From Marinobacter azerbaijanicus (GTDB lineage: Bacteria > Pseudomonadota > Gammaproteobacteria > Pseudomonadales > Oleiphilaceae), in the NCBI RefSeq assembly GCF_030250645.1, contig NZ_JASSVS010000006.1, positions 62,001 through 126,000 on the forward strand: a DNA stretch of 64,000 nucleotides, written 5' to 3'. Of this stretch, positions 28,860 through 39,877 are shown piece by piece. Positions within the stretch are counted from its first letter, which is position 1. Every line of letters starts with the position of its first letter. Made by a program: the position numbers and the translations under genes. The notes under the pieces were generated by a model, which had not been told where the DNA came from, ran no database searches, and saw nothing but the letters and a program-made list of their open reading frames with translations.

Positions 28860-30341
28860 TTAAAGCAGCACCACATCATACTGCTCCTGACTGTAGAATG
28901 GCTCAACCTGGAAGCGGATGGCTTTGCCGATGAACGTCTCAAGATCTGCAACGTTATCGGATTCTTCATCCAGCAGGCGATCCACCACGCTCTGGGAGGC
29001 CATGACCAGGTAACTTTCCGCGTCATAGGCGCGGTTTACCCGCAGAATCTCGCGGAACACCTCGTAACAGACGGTTTCACTGGTTTTCAGGAAACCGCGC
29101 CCGTCACAGATCGGGCAGGGTTCACAGAGGATCTGCCCCAGGCTCTCAGTGGTGCGCTTGCGTGTCATCTCCACAAGGCCCAGCTCCGAAACACCGGTAA
29201 TCTTGGTCTTGGCGTGATCCCGCTCCAGCATCTTCTCCAGCATCCTGTGGACCTGGCGCTGGTGCTCGGAGTCGTCCATATCAATGAAATCAATGATGAT
29301 AATGCCGCCGAGATTACGCAACCGAAGCTGACGGCTGATTGCACGGGCCGCCTCGAGGTTGGTCTTGAAGATGGTTTCCTCGAGGTTTCGATGCCCCACA
29401 AAAGCACCGGTATTGATATCAATGGTGGTCATTGCCTCGGTCTGGTCAATGATCACATATCCGCCGGACTTCAGCTGTACCTTGCGGCTCAGCGCCTTCT
29501 GGATTTCATCTTCAACCGAATAGAGGTCAAAGATGGGCCGTTCGCCGGGGTAATATTCAACCTTGTCGGCAAACTCCGTCACGAATTCATTCACAAACTC
29601 CATCACCCGCTGGTGACTTTCACGGCTGTCGATACGGACCTTCTCGGTCTGGGGCCGGATCAGATCACGGATCGTGCGAATGAACAATGGCAGGTCCTGA
29701 TAGACTGCGGCCGGCGCCTGACTGCGGGTAATACGCTCTTCGATTGCCTGGTTGAGCCGGTGCAGGTAGGTCATATCACCAAGGAGGTCTTCCGCGGCGG
29801 CCGCTTCTGCGGCGGTGCGGATAATGTACCCTCCGCTGACGTCCGGATCGTTCGCCGCGCCCTCTTCCACCAGGGTTTTCAGCCGCAATCGCTCATTTTC
29901 ATCCTCGATCCGCTGGGAAATGCCCACGTGACTGACACCCGGCATGAATACCAGGTAACGGGACGGGATGGAGAGCTGGGTGGTCAACCGTGCACCCTTG
30001 GTGCCGATGGGGTCTTTGGTGACCTGCACCACCAGCGATTGCCCTTCCCGCAGCAGGGTGCGAATGTCCGGGATTGTCTTGGGACCGTCGGGGGCTTCAT
30101 TGGGCGGTTGCTGGCTGGGAACCACATCGGAGGCATGGATAAAGGCGGCCCGCTCAAGACCGATATCCACAAATGCCGCTTCCATGCCTGGCAGCACGCG
30201 AACCACTTTGCCCTTGTAGATATTGCCGACAATCCCTTTTCGACTTGTACGCTCAATGTAGGCTTCCTGGAGCATACCGTTCTCCACGAGAGCCACCCGG
30301 GTTTCCACCGGGGTTACATTGATCAGTATTTCTTCACTCAT
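28860..30341 (-). CDS. rng: Ribonuclease G
   Basis: A 493-aa endoribonuclease of the RNase E/G family that matures 16S rRNA 5' ends and decays some mRNAs. An S1 domain is at the N-terminus (GIVGNIYKGKVVRVLPGMEAAFVDIG). The catalytic Mg-binding region is in TMTTIDINTGAF and GIIIIDFIDMDD. The Zn-link cysteines are in CEPCPICDGRGFL. There is no RNase E-type C-terminal scaffold. The ATG at 30341 (MSEEILINVTPVETRVA) matches the family and overlaps the maf stop by 8 bases. Confidence 0.96.
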   Translation of the reverse strand: MSEEILINVTPVETRVALVENGMLQEAYIERTSRKGIVGNIYKGKVVRVLPGMEAAFVDIGLERAAFIHASDVVPSQQPPNEAPDGPKTIPDIRTLLREGQSLVVQVTKDPIGTKGARLTTQLSIPSRYLVFMPGVSHVGISQRIEDENERLRLKTLVEEGAANDPDVSGGYIIRTAAEAAAAEDLLGDMTYLHRLNQAIEERITRSQAPAAVYQDLPLFIRTIRDLIRPQTEKVRIDSRESHQRVMEFVNEFVTEFADKVEYYPGERPIFDLYSVEDEIQKALSRKVQLKSGGYVIIDQTEAMTTIDINTGAFVGHRNLEETIFKTNLEAARAISRQLRLRNLGGIIIIDFIDMDDSEHQRQVHRMLEKMLERDHAKTKITGVSELGLVEMTRKRTTESLGQILCEPCPICDGRGFLKTSETVCYEVFREILRVNRAYDAESYLVMASQSVVDRLLDEESDNVADLETFIGKAIRFQVEPFYSQEQYDVVLL

Positions 30342-30939
30342 TATGGCTCTCCTGCCTGCTGTTCCAGGTTTCCCAGACCGGGTATCCGGCATTAGCCAGT
30401 AACTCAGCGGTCTCGTGCAGTGGCAAACCGACCACGGCGCTGTAACTGCCCCGGAGTTCCTCTACAAAAATACCACCCCGACCCTGAATACCATAGCTGC
30501 CGGCCTTGTCCATGGGCTCTCCGGTGGCAACGTAAGCCTCTATCTCCCCGGTGAACAGCTCACGGAAACGCACATCGGTCACCGTCAGGCGGGATTCGCA
30601 GGAGCCCTTGCAGGCAATGGCCACTGCCGTCATCACCTGGTGGGTCTGTCCGGACAGCTCCTTCAACATACCTATTGCCTCTTCGGCAGTGGCGGGCTTG
30701 CCCAGAATCCGGCCATTGAGAACCACTGATGTATCGGAACCAATCACCACGCTACCGGGCCCGAACGCACTCCCTGCAAGGGCCTTCTCCCGCGCCAGCC
30801 TTTCCACGTAATGTTCTGCTGGCTCGCCAACAGCGGGGGTTTCATCAATATCCGCCGGCCGAACCAAAAACGACAGACCGATCTGCTCTAACAGTTCGGC
30901 TCTTCGCGGAGAGGCCGAAGCAAGAACGATAGAATGCAT
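30334..30939 (-). CDS. Maf-family nucleoside triphosphate pyrophosphatase
   Basis: A 201-aa Maf/Ham1-fold pyrophosphatase that removes non-canonical or excess nucleotides (dTTP/UTP type, YhdE-like). Seen: IVLASASPRRAELLEQIGL, the phosphate-binding N-terminus; VIGSDTSVVLNGRILGKP; and DKAGSYGIQGRGGIFVEEL with GSYSAVVGLPLHET. It lies between mreD and rng, as in E. coli. The 65 bp to mreD hold no clear signal. Confidence 0.94.
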   Translation of the reverse strand: MHSIVLASASPRRAELLEQIGLSFLVRPADIDETPAVGEPAEHYVERLAREKALAGSAFGPGSVVIGSDTSVVLNGRILGKPATAEEAIGMLKELSGQTHQVMTAVAIACKGSCESRLTVTDVRFRELFTGEIEAYVATGEPMDKAGSYGIQGRGGIFVEELRGSYSAVVGLPLHETAELLANAGYPVWETWNSRQESHNE

Positions 30940-31004
30940 GGGACTCTCCTACCCAAAAATGACGCCAGCCCTGAGCCACTTCAGCCCCCGACCGGATTCG
31001 AATC

Positions 31005-31481
31005 CTAGCCCAGCTTACGGTTCAGGTTGTCGAGCAAAACACAAAGGACTGGCCAGACAACGGCACTGGTCACCGCTGGCCACAAATAGCTGAACCCCGA
31101 CTCGTCGGCCCCCAGGGTCTGTTTGATAAAGTGCACCAGCATCTGGTTAATACCGAGCAACAGGAAGACCATCAGGCACTGCTGCGGTAAAGGGTACATT
31201 CTCAGGCGCTGATGAATGGTCAGCACCAGAAACGCAATCACGCCCATGGCCAGGGCATTGACGCCCAGCGGCGTGGCTTCCAGTACATCCAGCAGCAGGC
31301 CCAGGCACCAGGCCAGAAGAATGCCGAACTGGGCCGGAGCCCGGAACGTCCAGTAGAACACCACAAGACCCAGCCATTCCGGCCGGAACTCGAACCAGCC
31401 TACCGGGAACAGGGAACTGCTGAGGACCAGGGCAAACAGCACGCTCAGGGCAAAAACGGGATAACTGATTACCGACAGCAT
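31005..31481 (-). CDS. mreD: Rod shape-determining protein MreD
   Basis: A 158-aa integral membrane protein of the elongasome with five to six hydrophobic helices (VISYPVFALSVLFALVLSSSLF; FGILLAWCLGLLLDVLEATPLG; VNALAMGVIAFLVL). Its RPEWLGLVVFYW segment is characteristic. The start overlaps the mreC stop by one base. The family is poorly conserved in sequence, so the mreBC context supports the call. Confidence 0.92.
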   Translation of the reverse strand: MLSVISYPVFALSVLFALVLSSSLFPVGWFEFRPEWLGLVVFYWTFRAPAQFGILLAWCLGLLLDVLEATPLGVNALAMGVIAFLVLTIHQRLRMYPLPQQCLMVFLLLGINQMLVHFIKQTLGADESGFSYLWPAVTSAVVWPVLCVLLDNLNRKLG

Positions 31482-32377
31482 CAGCGCACCTCGCCCTGTT
31501 CCGAAGGTGCCGGCTCGACAGCGCCGGACTCGCTCCGGGCTTCTTCTGTGACATCCTGCTCCGGGGAAAACACCACCAGTACCAGCCGGCTTCGGTTCAG
31601 CTCCGCCATAGGCGTGGCGCGGATTTTGACAAACGGCTCCCCCGCCTCCTTGGTAATCTGGTCCACTTCAGCCACCGGGTAACCCTTGGGAAAGCGTCCA
31701 CCGAGGCCTGAACTCACCAACAGATCCCCTTCCCGGATATCAGCGGTATCCGGAACATGAACCAGCTCCAGTGCACTGGTATTGCCATTGCCCAGCAGAA
31801 TCGCCCGCAGGCCATTGCGAACCACTTCCACCGGCACGGCATGACTGCTGTCGGAAACCAGCAACACCCTGGAGGTAAAGCTGCTTGTCTGCTGGACCTG
31901 CCCCATCAGGCCATTGGCATCCAGGATAGCCTGGCCAACCTCAACCCCGTCACGACTGCCTTTGTTGATGACAATTTCGTGGGAAAACGGATCCGGAGAG
32001 ACGGCTACCACTTCGGCAACGATAACGCGATCATCCAGGACTTCGGACGAATTCATCAGTTTGCGCAACTCATTGTTTTCAGAAGCCAGTGCGGCGTATT
32101 TGAGGGCACGACGCTCAAGGATCAGCAGGCGGGCGCGCAGCGCTTCGTTCTCTTCCCGGAGATCCTCGCGGGTGGTGAACAGGCTGGCAACCCAGTCGCT
32201 GAATTCCGATGGGGCATTGCCCAGCCAGTGGACAGGGGCAAGGCCAGTGCCGATCGCACTCCGCACCGGCGTCAGCTTGTCAAAGCGTGCATCCGCCACG
32301 ATCATGACTGCCGAGAGCACGAAAACCAGTAACAGCCTGAAGCCGGGAACAGGGCCCTGCACGAAGATGGTTTTAAT
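31481..32377 (-). CDS. mreC: Rod shape-determining protein MreC, apparent ATT start
   Basis: A bitopic elongasome protein linking MreB to the periplasmic synthases. It has a transmembrane helix (FRLLLVFVLSAVMIVADA), a coiled coil (DLREENEALRARLLILERRA) and a beta-rich core (GLMGQVQQTSSFTSRVLLVSD; SGLGGRFPKGYPVAEVDQI). The only standard start in frame is GTG at 32362, with no ribosome site at normal distance. An in-frame ATT at 32377-32375 sits 6 bases after GGGAGG and adds IKTIFV before QGP, matching homologues that begin with a similar basic stretch. I call the start there, giving 298 aa. The upstream frame closes at a TGA with no other start. Confidence 0.85.
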   Translation of the reverse strand: MKTIFVQGPVPGFRLLLVFVLSAVMIVADARFDKLTPVRSAIGTGLAPVHWLGNAPSEFSDWVASLFTTREDLREENEALRARLLILERRALKYAALASENNELRKLMNSSEVLDDRVIVAEVVAVSPDPFSHEIVINKGSRDGVEVGQAILDANGLMGQVQQTSSFTSRVLLVSDSSHAVPVEVVRNGLRAILLGNGNTSALELVHVPDTADIREGDLLVSSGLGGRFPKGYPVAEVDQITKEAGEPFVKIRATPMAELNRSRLVLVVFSPEQDVTEEARSESGAVEPAPSEQGEVR

Positions 32378-32488
32378 GGCGAACCCTCCCGCAGCAGCTG
32401 CAGGGGGCCATACGACAACCGCCGCCGTGATGTTTCACGAGCGGCGGCCGGGTCAAGGCAGTATCGGGGCGTAAAGCCGGGGTCAAGG

Positions 32489-33830
<1,342 letters not shown>

Positions 33831-33913
33831 CATACCTCGTGCGAGTTCCAACTACTGGCTACCGGTTAGCCGGGCTTATAAATTACCCAAACTTCATATT
33901 ACTGGGAGGCAAT

Positions 33914-34201
33914 GTGACCATTTCCCGTGAGGACATTGAAAAAGTCGCTGTTCTTGCCCGCATTCGGGTGGAGGAAGAGCAGGTTTCGGCGCTGGAGAAG
34001 GATCTGGGCAACATTCTGGATCTGGTGGACCAGCTGGGCGCGGCGGATACCGAGTCGGTTGAACCCATGGCCCATCCCTTGAACGCGGTTCAGCGCCTGC
34101 GCCCGGATGAGGTAACGGAAACCAATCAGCGGGAGGCTTTCCAGGCGATTGCGCCAGCTACCGAGAATGGCCTTTACCTTGTGCCCCGAGTGATTGAATA
34201 A
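33914..34201 (+). CDS. gatC: Asp-tRNA(Asn)/Glu-tRNA(Gln) amidotransferase subunit C
   Basis: The 95-aa small subunit that stabilises GatA-GatB. It has VTISREDIEKVAVLARIRV and the tail HPLNAVQRLRPDEVTETNQR, the belt that wraps GatA/GatB. The start is GTG at 33914, just downstream of GGGAGG; no ATG fits. GatCAB implies that Asn and/or Gln is made on the tRNA in this organism. Confidence 0.94.
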   Translation: MTISREDIEKVAVLARIRVEEEQVSALEKDLGNILDLVDQLGAADTESVEPMAHPLNAVQRLRPDEVTETNQREAFQAIAPATENGLYLVPRVIE

Positions 34202-34274
34202 CGGGCACTGCGTAAACAGAAGGCTCCGAATGAATCGAGTGAACTGACGAACAGCGACGTAATCAGGAAGTGTC

Positions 34275-35732
34275 ATGCATAACAAATCCGTAGCAGAGCT
34301 TTCCCGTGAACTGGAAAGCGGCAAGATTTCCAGCGTGGAGCTGATCCGCGACTACCTGGGCCGTCTGAAGACAGAGGACGAGCAGCTCAACAGCTTTATT
34401 ACCATTACCGAAGAGCAGGCCCTGGCGGATGCCCACGCCGCAGACGAACAACGGGCTGCCGGCAAAGCCACGCCCTGGACCGGTGTTCCCTTCGCCCACA
34501 AGGATATTTTCTGCACCAATGGTGTTGCCACAACCTGCGGCTCGAAGATGCTGGCGAATTTTGTGCCGCCCTACGACGCTACGGTCACCGCCAATTTCCG
34601 CAAAGCCGGGGCGGTGTGTCTGGGCAAGACCAACATGGACGAGTTCGCCATGGGGTCGTCCACCGAGTCCAGCTATTTCGGCGCCACTACTAACCCGTGG
34701 GGTCTGAGCCGGGGTGAAAAACGGGTTCCGGGCGGTTCTTCCGGTGGTTCGGCAGCGGCCGTTGCTGCGCGGCTGGTGCCGGCGGCGACTGCCACGGATA
34801 CCGGCGGCTCAATACGCCAGCCGGCGGCGCTGTGCGGTGTCACCGGGCTGAAACCGACCTATGGCCGGGTATCCCGCTACGGGATGGTTGCCTTTGCCTC
34901 CAGCCTGGACCAGGGCGGCACCATGGCCCGCACGGCGGAAGACAATGCGTTGATGCTGAACGTGATGGCCGGGTTTGATCCGAAGGATTCCACGTCCATT
35001 GACCGGGAGGTTCCGGACTATACCGCGACCCTTGACGAACCATTGAAAGGCCTGCGCATCGGGTTACCGAAAGAATACTTTACCGGCAGCCTCAGTGCTG
35101 CAATGGAGGAGCAGGTTCGCAGCGCCATCCGGGAATATGAAAAGCTCGGAGCCACGGTGAAGGAGGTGTCCCTGCCTCACGCCAACCTCGCAATCGCCGC
35201 CTATTACGTGATTGCGCCGGCCGAGGCTTCCGCCAATCTGTCGCGTTTCGACGGCGCTCGCTACGGTTATCGCTGCGAGGACCCGAAAGATCTGCTGGAC
35301 ATGTACACCCGCACCCGCGCCGAAGGTTTTGGCGATGAGGTGAAACGCCGGATCCTGGTGGGCACCTATGCATTGTCAGCCGGTTACTTCGACGCTTATT
35401 ACCTGAAGGCCCAGAAGGTCCGCCGTCTGATCCAGCAGGATTTCATTAACGCCTTCAAGGAAGTGGACGTGCTGATGAGCCCCACTACACCGTCCCCGGC
35501 GTTCGTGCAGGGTGAAAAAACCAGCGATCCGGTGACCATGTACCTTGAGGACGTGTTTACCATCGCCATCAACCTGGCGGGCATTCCGGCCATGTCAGTG
35601 CCTGCAGGGTTCGTTGACGGCCTGCCGGTGGGCTTGCAGATTATCGGAGATTATTTCTCCGAGGCCCGCCTGTTGAATGCCGCCCATCAATTCCAGCAGG
35701 TGACCGACTGGCACCAGCGTGAACCGCAATAA
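34275..35732 (+). CDS. gatA: Asp-tRNA(Asn)/Glu-tRNA(Gln) amidotransferase subunit A
   Basis: The 485-aa amidase-signature subunit that releases ammonia from glutamine. The Ser-cisSer-Lys triad is visible as K76 (FAHKDIF), S155 (GGSSGGS) and S179 ([10 protein letters not shown]). The full family length and the substrate-specific [16 protein letters not shown] segment are present. It lies 73 bp after gatC. Confidence 0.97.
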   Translation: MHNKSVAELSRELESGKISSVELIRDYLGRLKTEDEQLNSFITITEEQALADAHAADEQRAAGKATPWTGVPFAHKDIFCTNGVATTCGSKMLANFVPPYDATVTANFRKAGAVCLGKTNMDEFAMGSSTESSYFGATTNPWGLSRGEKRVPGGSSGGSAAAVAARLVPAATATDTGGSIRQPAALCGVTGLKPTYGRVSRYGMVAFASSLDQGGTMARTAEDNALMLNVMAGFDPKDSTSIDREVPDYTATLDEPLKGLRIGLPKEYFTGSLSAAMEEQVRSAIREYEKLGATVKEVSLPHANLAIAAYYVIAPAEASANLSRFDGARYGYRCEDPKDLLDMYTRTRAEGFGDEVKRRILVGTYALSAGYFDAYYLKAQKVRRLIQQDFINAFKEVDVLMSPTTPSPAFVQGEKTSDPVTMYLEDVFTIAINLAGIPAMSVPAGFVDGLPVGLQIIGDYFSEARLLNAAHQFQQVTDWHQREPQ

Positions 35733-35753
35733 GCCCGGGACAGGAGAATGACT

Positions 35754-37205
35754 ATGCAGTGGGACATTGTGATCGGGCTGGAAATTCACGTTCAGCTCGC
35801 CACCAGAACCAAGATTTTTTCCGGCTCCAGTACCGCCTACGGTGCCGAGCCCAACACCCAGGCCAACGCTGTTGATCTGGCGATGCCGGGCACCCTGCCC
35901 GTGCCCAACGAGCAGGCGTTCCGATACGCGGTGATGTTCGGCCTGGCCGTCAACGCCGAAATCGAGCGCCGCTCGGTGTTCGAAAGAAAGAACTACTTTT
36001 ACCCGGACCTGCCCAAGGGCTACCAGACCACCCAGCTGGAGCGGCCGATTGTGGGCCCCGGCTACGTGGATATTGATCTGGCGAACGGTGAAACCAAGCG
36101 GGTACGTATTCATCACGCCCACCTGGAAGAAGACGCCGGCAAGTCTCTGCATGAAGACTTCCATGGCATGACCGGCATCGACCTGAACCGCGCCGGCACG
36201 CCGCTGATCGAGGTGGTTACCGAGCCGGACATGAATAACGCGGACGAGGCGGTGGCCTGTGCAAGAAAGCTCCACGGCATTGTCACCTCGCTGGGCATCT
36301 GCGACGGCGACATGTCCCAGGGCTCCATGCGTTTTGATGTGAACATCTCGCTCAAACCCAAAGGGTCCGATGTACTGGGCACCCGCACAGAAACCAAGAA
36401 CCTGAACTCCTTCCGGTTCATGGAACAGGCCATTGCCCACGAAGTTGAGCGGCAGATGGATATTCTGGAAGACGGCGGAACGATCATCCAGGAAACCCGC
36501 CTGTACAACGGCGACCGGAACGAGTCCCGCTCCATGCGCACCAAGGAAGAGGCCAACGATTACCGCTACTTCCCCTGCCCGGATCTGCTGCCGGTTGTGA
36601 TCGACGACGCTTTCATCGACGAGGCCCGTAACAGCCTTCCTGAGCTTCCGGACGCCCGCAAGGCCCGCTTCATGGAGCAGTATGGCCTGAACGACTATGA
36701 TGCCAGCCTGCTTGCCAGTGATTCGAAACTGGCCACCTTCTTCGAAGCCGCCGCCGAGCGCGGCAAGGATGCCAAGCTGGCTTCCAACTGGGTCCAGGGC
36801 GAGTTCTCCGCGCGCCTGAATGCTGAGGAAAAGTCCGTTGCCGACTCGCCAATCACGGGTGCCCAGCTGGGCGACCTGGTGGTGCGTATTGCCGATAACA
36901 CCATTTCCTCGGCTGGCGCCAAGAAGGTATTCGAGGCCCTCTGGACCGGCGAAAACGACAATGTGGATGCCATCATTGATGCCAAGGGCCTGAAGCAGGT
37001 GTCTGATACGGGTGAGCTTGAGAAGATGGTGGACGAGGTTCTGGCTTCCATGCCGGATCAGGTTGCCCAGTATCAACAGGAGTCTGACCCCAAGAAGCAG
37101 AAGAAGATGCTCGGCGGGTTCATGGGGCCGCTGATGAAGGCCTCCAAGGGCCAGGGGAATCCGAAGCTGTTTAATGAGATTCTTGTTAAGAAGCTTGGGG
37201 GGTAG
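35754..37205 (+). CDS. gatB: Asp-tRNA(Asn)/Glu-tRNA(Gln) amidotransferase subunit B
   Basis: The 483-aa kinase/transamidase subunit that activates the misacylated tRNA and receives ammonia. Seen: [44 protein letters not shown] and [18 protein letters not shown]; a C-terminal YqeY-like tail domain ([17 protein letters not shown] end) binds tRNA. ATGs at 35748 and 35754 compete; 35754 has the better spacing from CAGGAGA. The 477 bp to rimO are filled by B3, a REP pair and B4. Confidence 0.97.
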   Translation: MQWDIVIGLEIHVQLATRTKIFSGSSTAYGAEPNTQANAVDLAMPGTLPVPNEQAFRYAVMFGLAVNAEIERRSVFERKNYFYPDLPKGYQTTQLERPIVGPGYVDIDLANGETKRVRIHHAHLEEDAGKSLHEDFHGMTGIDLNRAGTPLIEVVTEPDMNNADEAVACARKLHGIVTSLGICDGDMSQGSMRFDVNISLKPKGSDVLGTRTETKNLNSFRFMEQAIAHEVERQMDILEDGGTIIQETRLYNGDRNESRSMRTKEEANDYRYFPCPDLLPVVIDDAFIDEARNSLPELPDARKARFMEQYGLNDYDASLLASDSKLATFFEAAAERGKDAKLASNWVQGEFSARLNAEEKSVADSPITGAQLGDLVVRIADNTISSAGAKKVFEALWTGENDNVDAIIDAKGLKQVSDTGELEKMVDEVLASMPDQVAQYQQESDPKKQKKMLGGFMGPLMKASKGQGNPKLFNEILVKKLGG

Positions 37206-37274
37206 TCTTTTGACACTGGGGCGTGGCGTTTTGCTGCGGCCCCAGCCTGCCTGGATTCGGAGTTAACGGCACGT

Positions 37275-37375
37275 GGCAGGAAGGGGGCTCCAAAACATGC
37301 TCCTTCGGCACATCCATGTGACGCTTGGGCTCCGCCATCCATGGCTCCGCACAGTTTTGGAGCCCCCTTCCTGCC
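37275..37375 (-). repeat. Family B palindromic element, copy B3
   Basis: Perfect 22 bp arms (37275-37296, 37354-37375; outer sequence GGCAGGAAGGGGG) enclose a 57-nt head. On the minus strand the head has GCCA-TGGA-TGGC and CACA-TGGA-TGTG hairpins and the segment CCGAAGGAGC shared only with B4. It lies 69 bp after the gatB stop in the gatB/rimO convergent gap. Confidence 0.92.
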
Positions 37376-37403
37376 CCGCGCCTGTCTGGCTTCCGACGGT
37401 ATC

Positions 37404-37493
37404 CGTAGGTCGGATTAGCGAAGCGTAATCCGACACCATGTTAACGGCCGATCCCATTTGTCGGATTACGGCTTCGCCTAATCCGACCTACGG
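37404..37493. repeat. Family A REP-like pair between B3 and B4
   Basis: A forward copy (37404-37435, GTAGGTCGGATTAGCG) and an inverse copy (37459-37493, inner stem GGC-TTC-GCC) with a 55 bp offset, the same spacing as the pair at 51051. They sit between two family B elements. Confidence 0.88.
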
Positions 37494-37537
37494 TTTGACG
37501 TTTTTGGCGGTGTCCCGGTGATAGATGGCGTTGGTGG

Positions 37538-37642
37538 GTGCCTTCTCCCAAAAATGTGCGGAGCCATGGATGGCGGAGCTCAAGCGTCACATGGACGTGC
37601 CGAAGGAGCGTGTTTTGGAAAGCCGTCCCCAGCCGTGCGTCA
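37538..37642 (+). repeat. Family B element B4 with non-matching arms
   Basis: The head is intact (GCCA-TGGA-TGGC and CACATGGACGTG on the plus strand; CCGAAGGAGC as in B3). The arms do not pair: the left end reads CCTTCTCCCAAAAA, like B6, while the right end reads GTTTTGGAAAGCCGTCCCC, like B1. It is the only copy of eight without a self-complementary stem. The simplest reading is a recombinant or decayed copy. Confidence 0.8.
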
Positions 37643-37682
37643 ACTCCAGCCCGAGCAGGCTAATAAGCCAGCTCGAGGCCAA

Positions 37683-39026
37683 TCACACCAGCCGACCCCA
37701 AAGATCATGCTCATCCGCATGCTCAACCACGGCCTGAACCATCTGCCCCGGCACCAGGTCAGTCTCTTCATTGAGGTAAACCATGCCATCAATCTCCGGC
37801 GCATCCGCCTTGGAGCGGCCGATGGCACCTTCCTCATCGACTTCGTCGATCAGCACATCAATCGTCCGGCCAATCTTCGCCTGCAGGCGGGCACCTGAGA
37901 TCTGTGCCTGTTTTTCCATGAAACGGGCCAGGCGCTCTTCCTTTACTTCTTCCGGCACTGCGCCTTCCAGCTCGTTGGCCCTGGCACCTTCCACCGGGCT
38001 GTACTTGAAAGCGCCAACCCGGTCGAGTTGCGCCTCATCCAGCCAGTCCAGCAGGTACTGGAAATCCTCTTCGGTCTCACCCGGGAAACCGACAATAAAG
38101 GTGGAACGGATGGTCAACTCCGGACAGATCTCCCGCCATTTGCGGATGCGCTCCAGGGTCTTGCTGTCATGGGCCGGGCGCTTCATGGCCTTGAGCACTT
38201 TCGGGCTGGCGTGCTGGAAGGGGATGTCCAGGTACGGCAGGATTTTGCCTTCGGCCATCAGGGGGATGATGTCGTCCACATGGGGGTATGGGTAAACGTA
38301 ATGCAGGCGGACCCACACACCCATCTCTCCCAGCGCCTCGCAAAGTGACTGCATTTTCGTTTTCAACGGGCGGCCCTGCCAGAAACCGGTGCGGTATTTG
38401 GTGTCCACACCATAGGCGGAGGTATCCTGGGAAATCACCAGAAGCTCCTTCACCCCGGCATCCACCAGCCGCTGGGCCTCGTCCATCACATCACCGATGG
38501 GCCTGCTTACCAGGTCGCCACGCATCGAGGGAATGATGCAGAAAGTACAGCGGTGATTGCAGCCTTCGGAGATTTTCAGATAGGCGTAATGCCGGGGCGT
38601 CAGTTTGATGCCCTGGGGTGGAACCAGATCGGTGAAGGGGTCGTGTTGTCTGTTCGGCGGCACGAACTGGTGCACTGCACCGACGACTTCCTCATAGGCG
38701 TGGGGGCCGGAGACAGCGAGAACGCCGGGATGGGTCTCGCGAATCCTGTCGGCTTCCACGCCCATACAGCCGGTAACGATGACCTTGCCGTTTTCACTGA
38801 TGGCCTCACCAATGGCATCCAGTGATTCCTGCTTGGCAGCATCGATGAAGCCGCAGGTGTTGACGACCACGATGTCAGCGTCGTTGTAGGTTGGCACGAC
38901 GTCATAACCATCGAGCCGGAGTTGGGTGAGGATGCGCTCGGAGTCTACAAGCGCCTTGGGGCAGCCAAGACTGATAAAGCCGACTTTGCCATTGCCTGGG
39001 GAAACGGATGAACTCTTGTCTGTCAT
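37683..39026 (-). CDS. rimO: Ribosomal protein S12 methylthiotransferase RimO
   Basis: A 447-aa radical-SAM methylthiotransferase that modifies Asp of ribosomal protein S12. The N-terminal UPF0004 domain holds cluster cysteines in [21 protein letters not shown] and VTGCMG. The radical-SAM cluster motif is [15 protein letters not shown], and a C-terminal TRAM domain covers about residues 380-447. The ATG at 39026 gives [21 protein letters not shown]. It is convergent with gatB. Confidence 0.96.
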   Translation of the reverse strand: MTDKSSSVSPGNGKVGFISLGCPKALVDSERILTQLRLDGYDVVPTYNDADIVVVNTCGFIDAAKQESLDAIGEAISENGKVIVTGCMGVEADRIRETHPGVLAVSGPHAYEEVVGAVHQFVPPNRQHDPFTDLVPPQGIKLTPRHYAYLKISEGCNHRCTFCIIPSMRGDLVSRPIGDVMDEAQRLVDAGVKELLVISQDTSAYGVDTKYRTGFWQGRPLKTKMQSLCEALGEMGVWVRLHYVYPYPHVDDIIPLMAEGKILPYLDIPFQHASPKVLKAMKRPAHDSKTLERIRKWREICPELTIRSTFIVGFPGETEEDFQYLLDWLDEAQLDRVGAFKYSPVEGARANELEGAVPEEVKEERLARFMEKQAQISGARLQAKIGRTIDVLIDEVDEEGAIGRSKADAPEIDGMVYLNEETDLVPGQMVQAVVEHADEHDLWGRLV

Positions 39027-39391
39027 AACCTGCACGGAATCATGGCGCCGTATTCGGCCCCAGGTGAATGTTGGCGTGTAGTTTACCTCAGCCGACCTGC
39101 TGCCGTAAGCCACTGTGGACAGCGAATTCAGACGAACAGAAATTGACAGGCATCAACCTTGATGACGCCGTGTTCATATTCAGTTCACAAATCTGACAGG
39201 TCTGGCGACAGGCAACTTGCTGATCACTAAACAAACAACTAGACTTTCAGGAAGTTAAAGAGTTCGTTACACGCAAAACAATAAAGCGCTTGCCGCATCC
39301 CTGCACCTGTCACATGAAACCTGTGACATTTGCCGGGGGTTTCTTGTGGGTATATCAAAGAACGAGTGCAAGTATATAAAGGGACTGAACT
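39027..39391. other. 365-bp divergent gap between rimO and the PilZ gene
   Basis: No gene is seen. The gap is A/T-richer than its surroundings. It holds a perfect palindrome at 39308-39328 and possible -10 sequences TATATC (39351-39356) and TATATA (about 39374) ahead of the PilZ gene. It is the only large gap without a family A, B or C repeat. Confidence 0.6.
39308..39328. promoter_or_regulatory. Palindromic operator candidate upstream of the PilZ gene
   Basis: TGTCACA, seven bases, TGTGACA: a perfect 7-bp inverted repeat, 63 bases before the PilZ start codon and about 22 bases before a TATATC -10-like hexamer, so it would overlap the -35 region. It is not a CRP/Vfr site, whose half-sites are arranged in the opposite order. 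Confidence 0.45.
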
Positions 39392-39844
39392 ATGGGTAAG
39401 GCAGCCTCCTTTAAAACCAGAGATGCCAGAAGAGTCACTATGAAACCAGTTGCCGCCAAGCCAAACCTTCGCAACCAGCAGCGTGTTGACGTTGCCACCG
39501 AAGTCCGAATCGAGAAAACTGATGGCAGCTGCCTTACCTGTGAGGTTTCCAATATTTCACGAACCGGCATCATGATCCTGTGCGATCAGGAAGCCGTCAG
39601 GGAACTGATCCCCGGCCAGAAAACGCCTGCTCCCGGCAACTGGATCTCCGTCACCACCACCTTTTCGGTGCCCGTTGTTGCCCAGCAGCCGGTGTCTGTG
39701 ATTGCCGGAGGCAATATTGTCCACATGCGCCGAATTGCCCGTGACCAGTTCCAGCTTGGCATTCAGTTTTCTGAATTCGAAGGTAACGGGTATGAATACG
39801 TCAATAACTACGTCAGCAAACTGCTCTCTTCTTCGACAGACTGA
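39392..39844 (+). CDS. PilZ-domain protein
   Basis: A 150-aa single-domain PilZ protein, a likely c-di-GMP receptor. The binding motifs are RNQQRVDV (RxxxR type) near residue 30 and SNISRTGIMI (D/NxSxxG). A beta-barrel follows, ending in RDQFQLGIQFSEFEG. The first 25 residues are basic and probably flexible; M17 is a possible alternative start. It stands alone, so its pathway (motility, pili or exopolysaccharide) is unknown. Confidence 0.85.
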   Translation: MGKAASFKTRDARRVTMKPVAAKPNLRNQQRVDVATEVRIEKTDGSCLTCEVSNISRTGIMILCDQEAVRELIPGQKTPAPGNWISVTTTFSVPVVAQQPVSVIAGGNIVHMRRIARDQFQLGIQFSEFEGNGYEYVNNYVSKLLSSSTD

Positions 39845-39877
39845 ACGCGTAATTCCTCTCCGGCATACGGCTCCACC

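Noticed and set aside
28665..30395. Long antisense open frames opposite rng, and similarly opposite both acyl-CoA dehydrogenases (57647-59140 and 59299-61275)
   Set aside because: They mirror strongly biased, G/C-ending codons of well-identified genes; their translations are His/Gly/Gln-rich and show no domain.
39203..39221. Possible sigma-54 promoter before the PilZ gene (TGGCGACAGGCAACTTGCT)
   Set aside because: The GG and GC dinucleotides are 15 bases apart instead of 12.
39308..39328. CRP/Vfr binding site
   Set aside because: CRP sites are TGTGA-N6-TCACA; here the half-sites are in the reverse order, with TCACA first.
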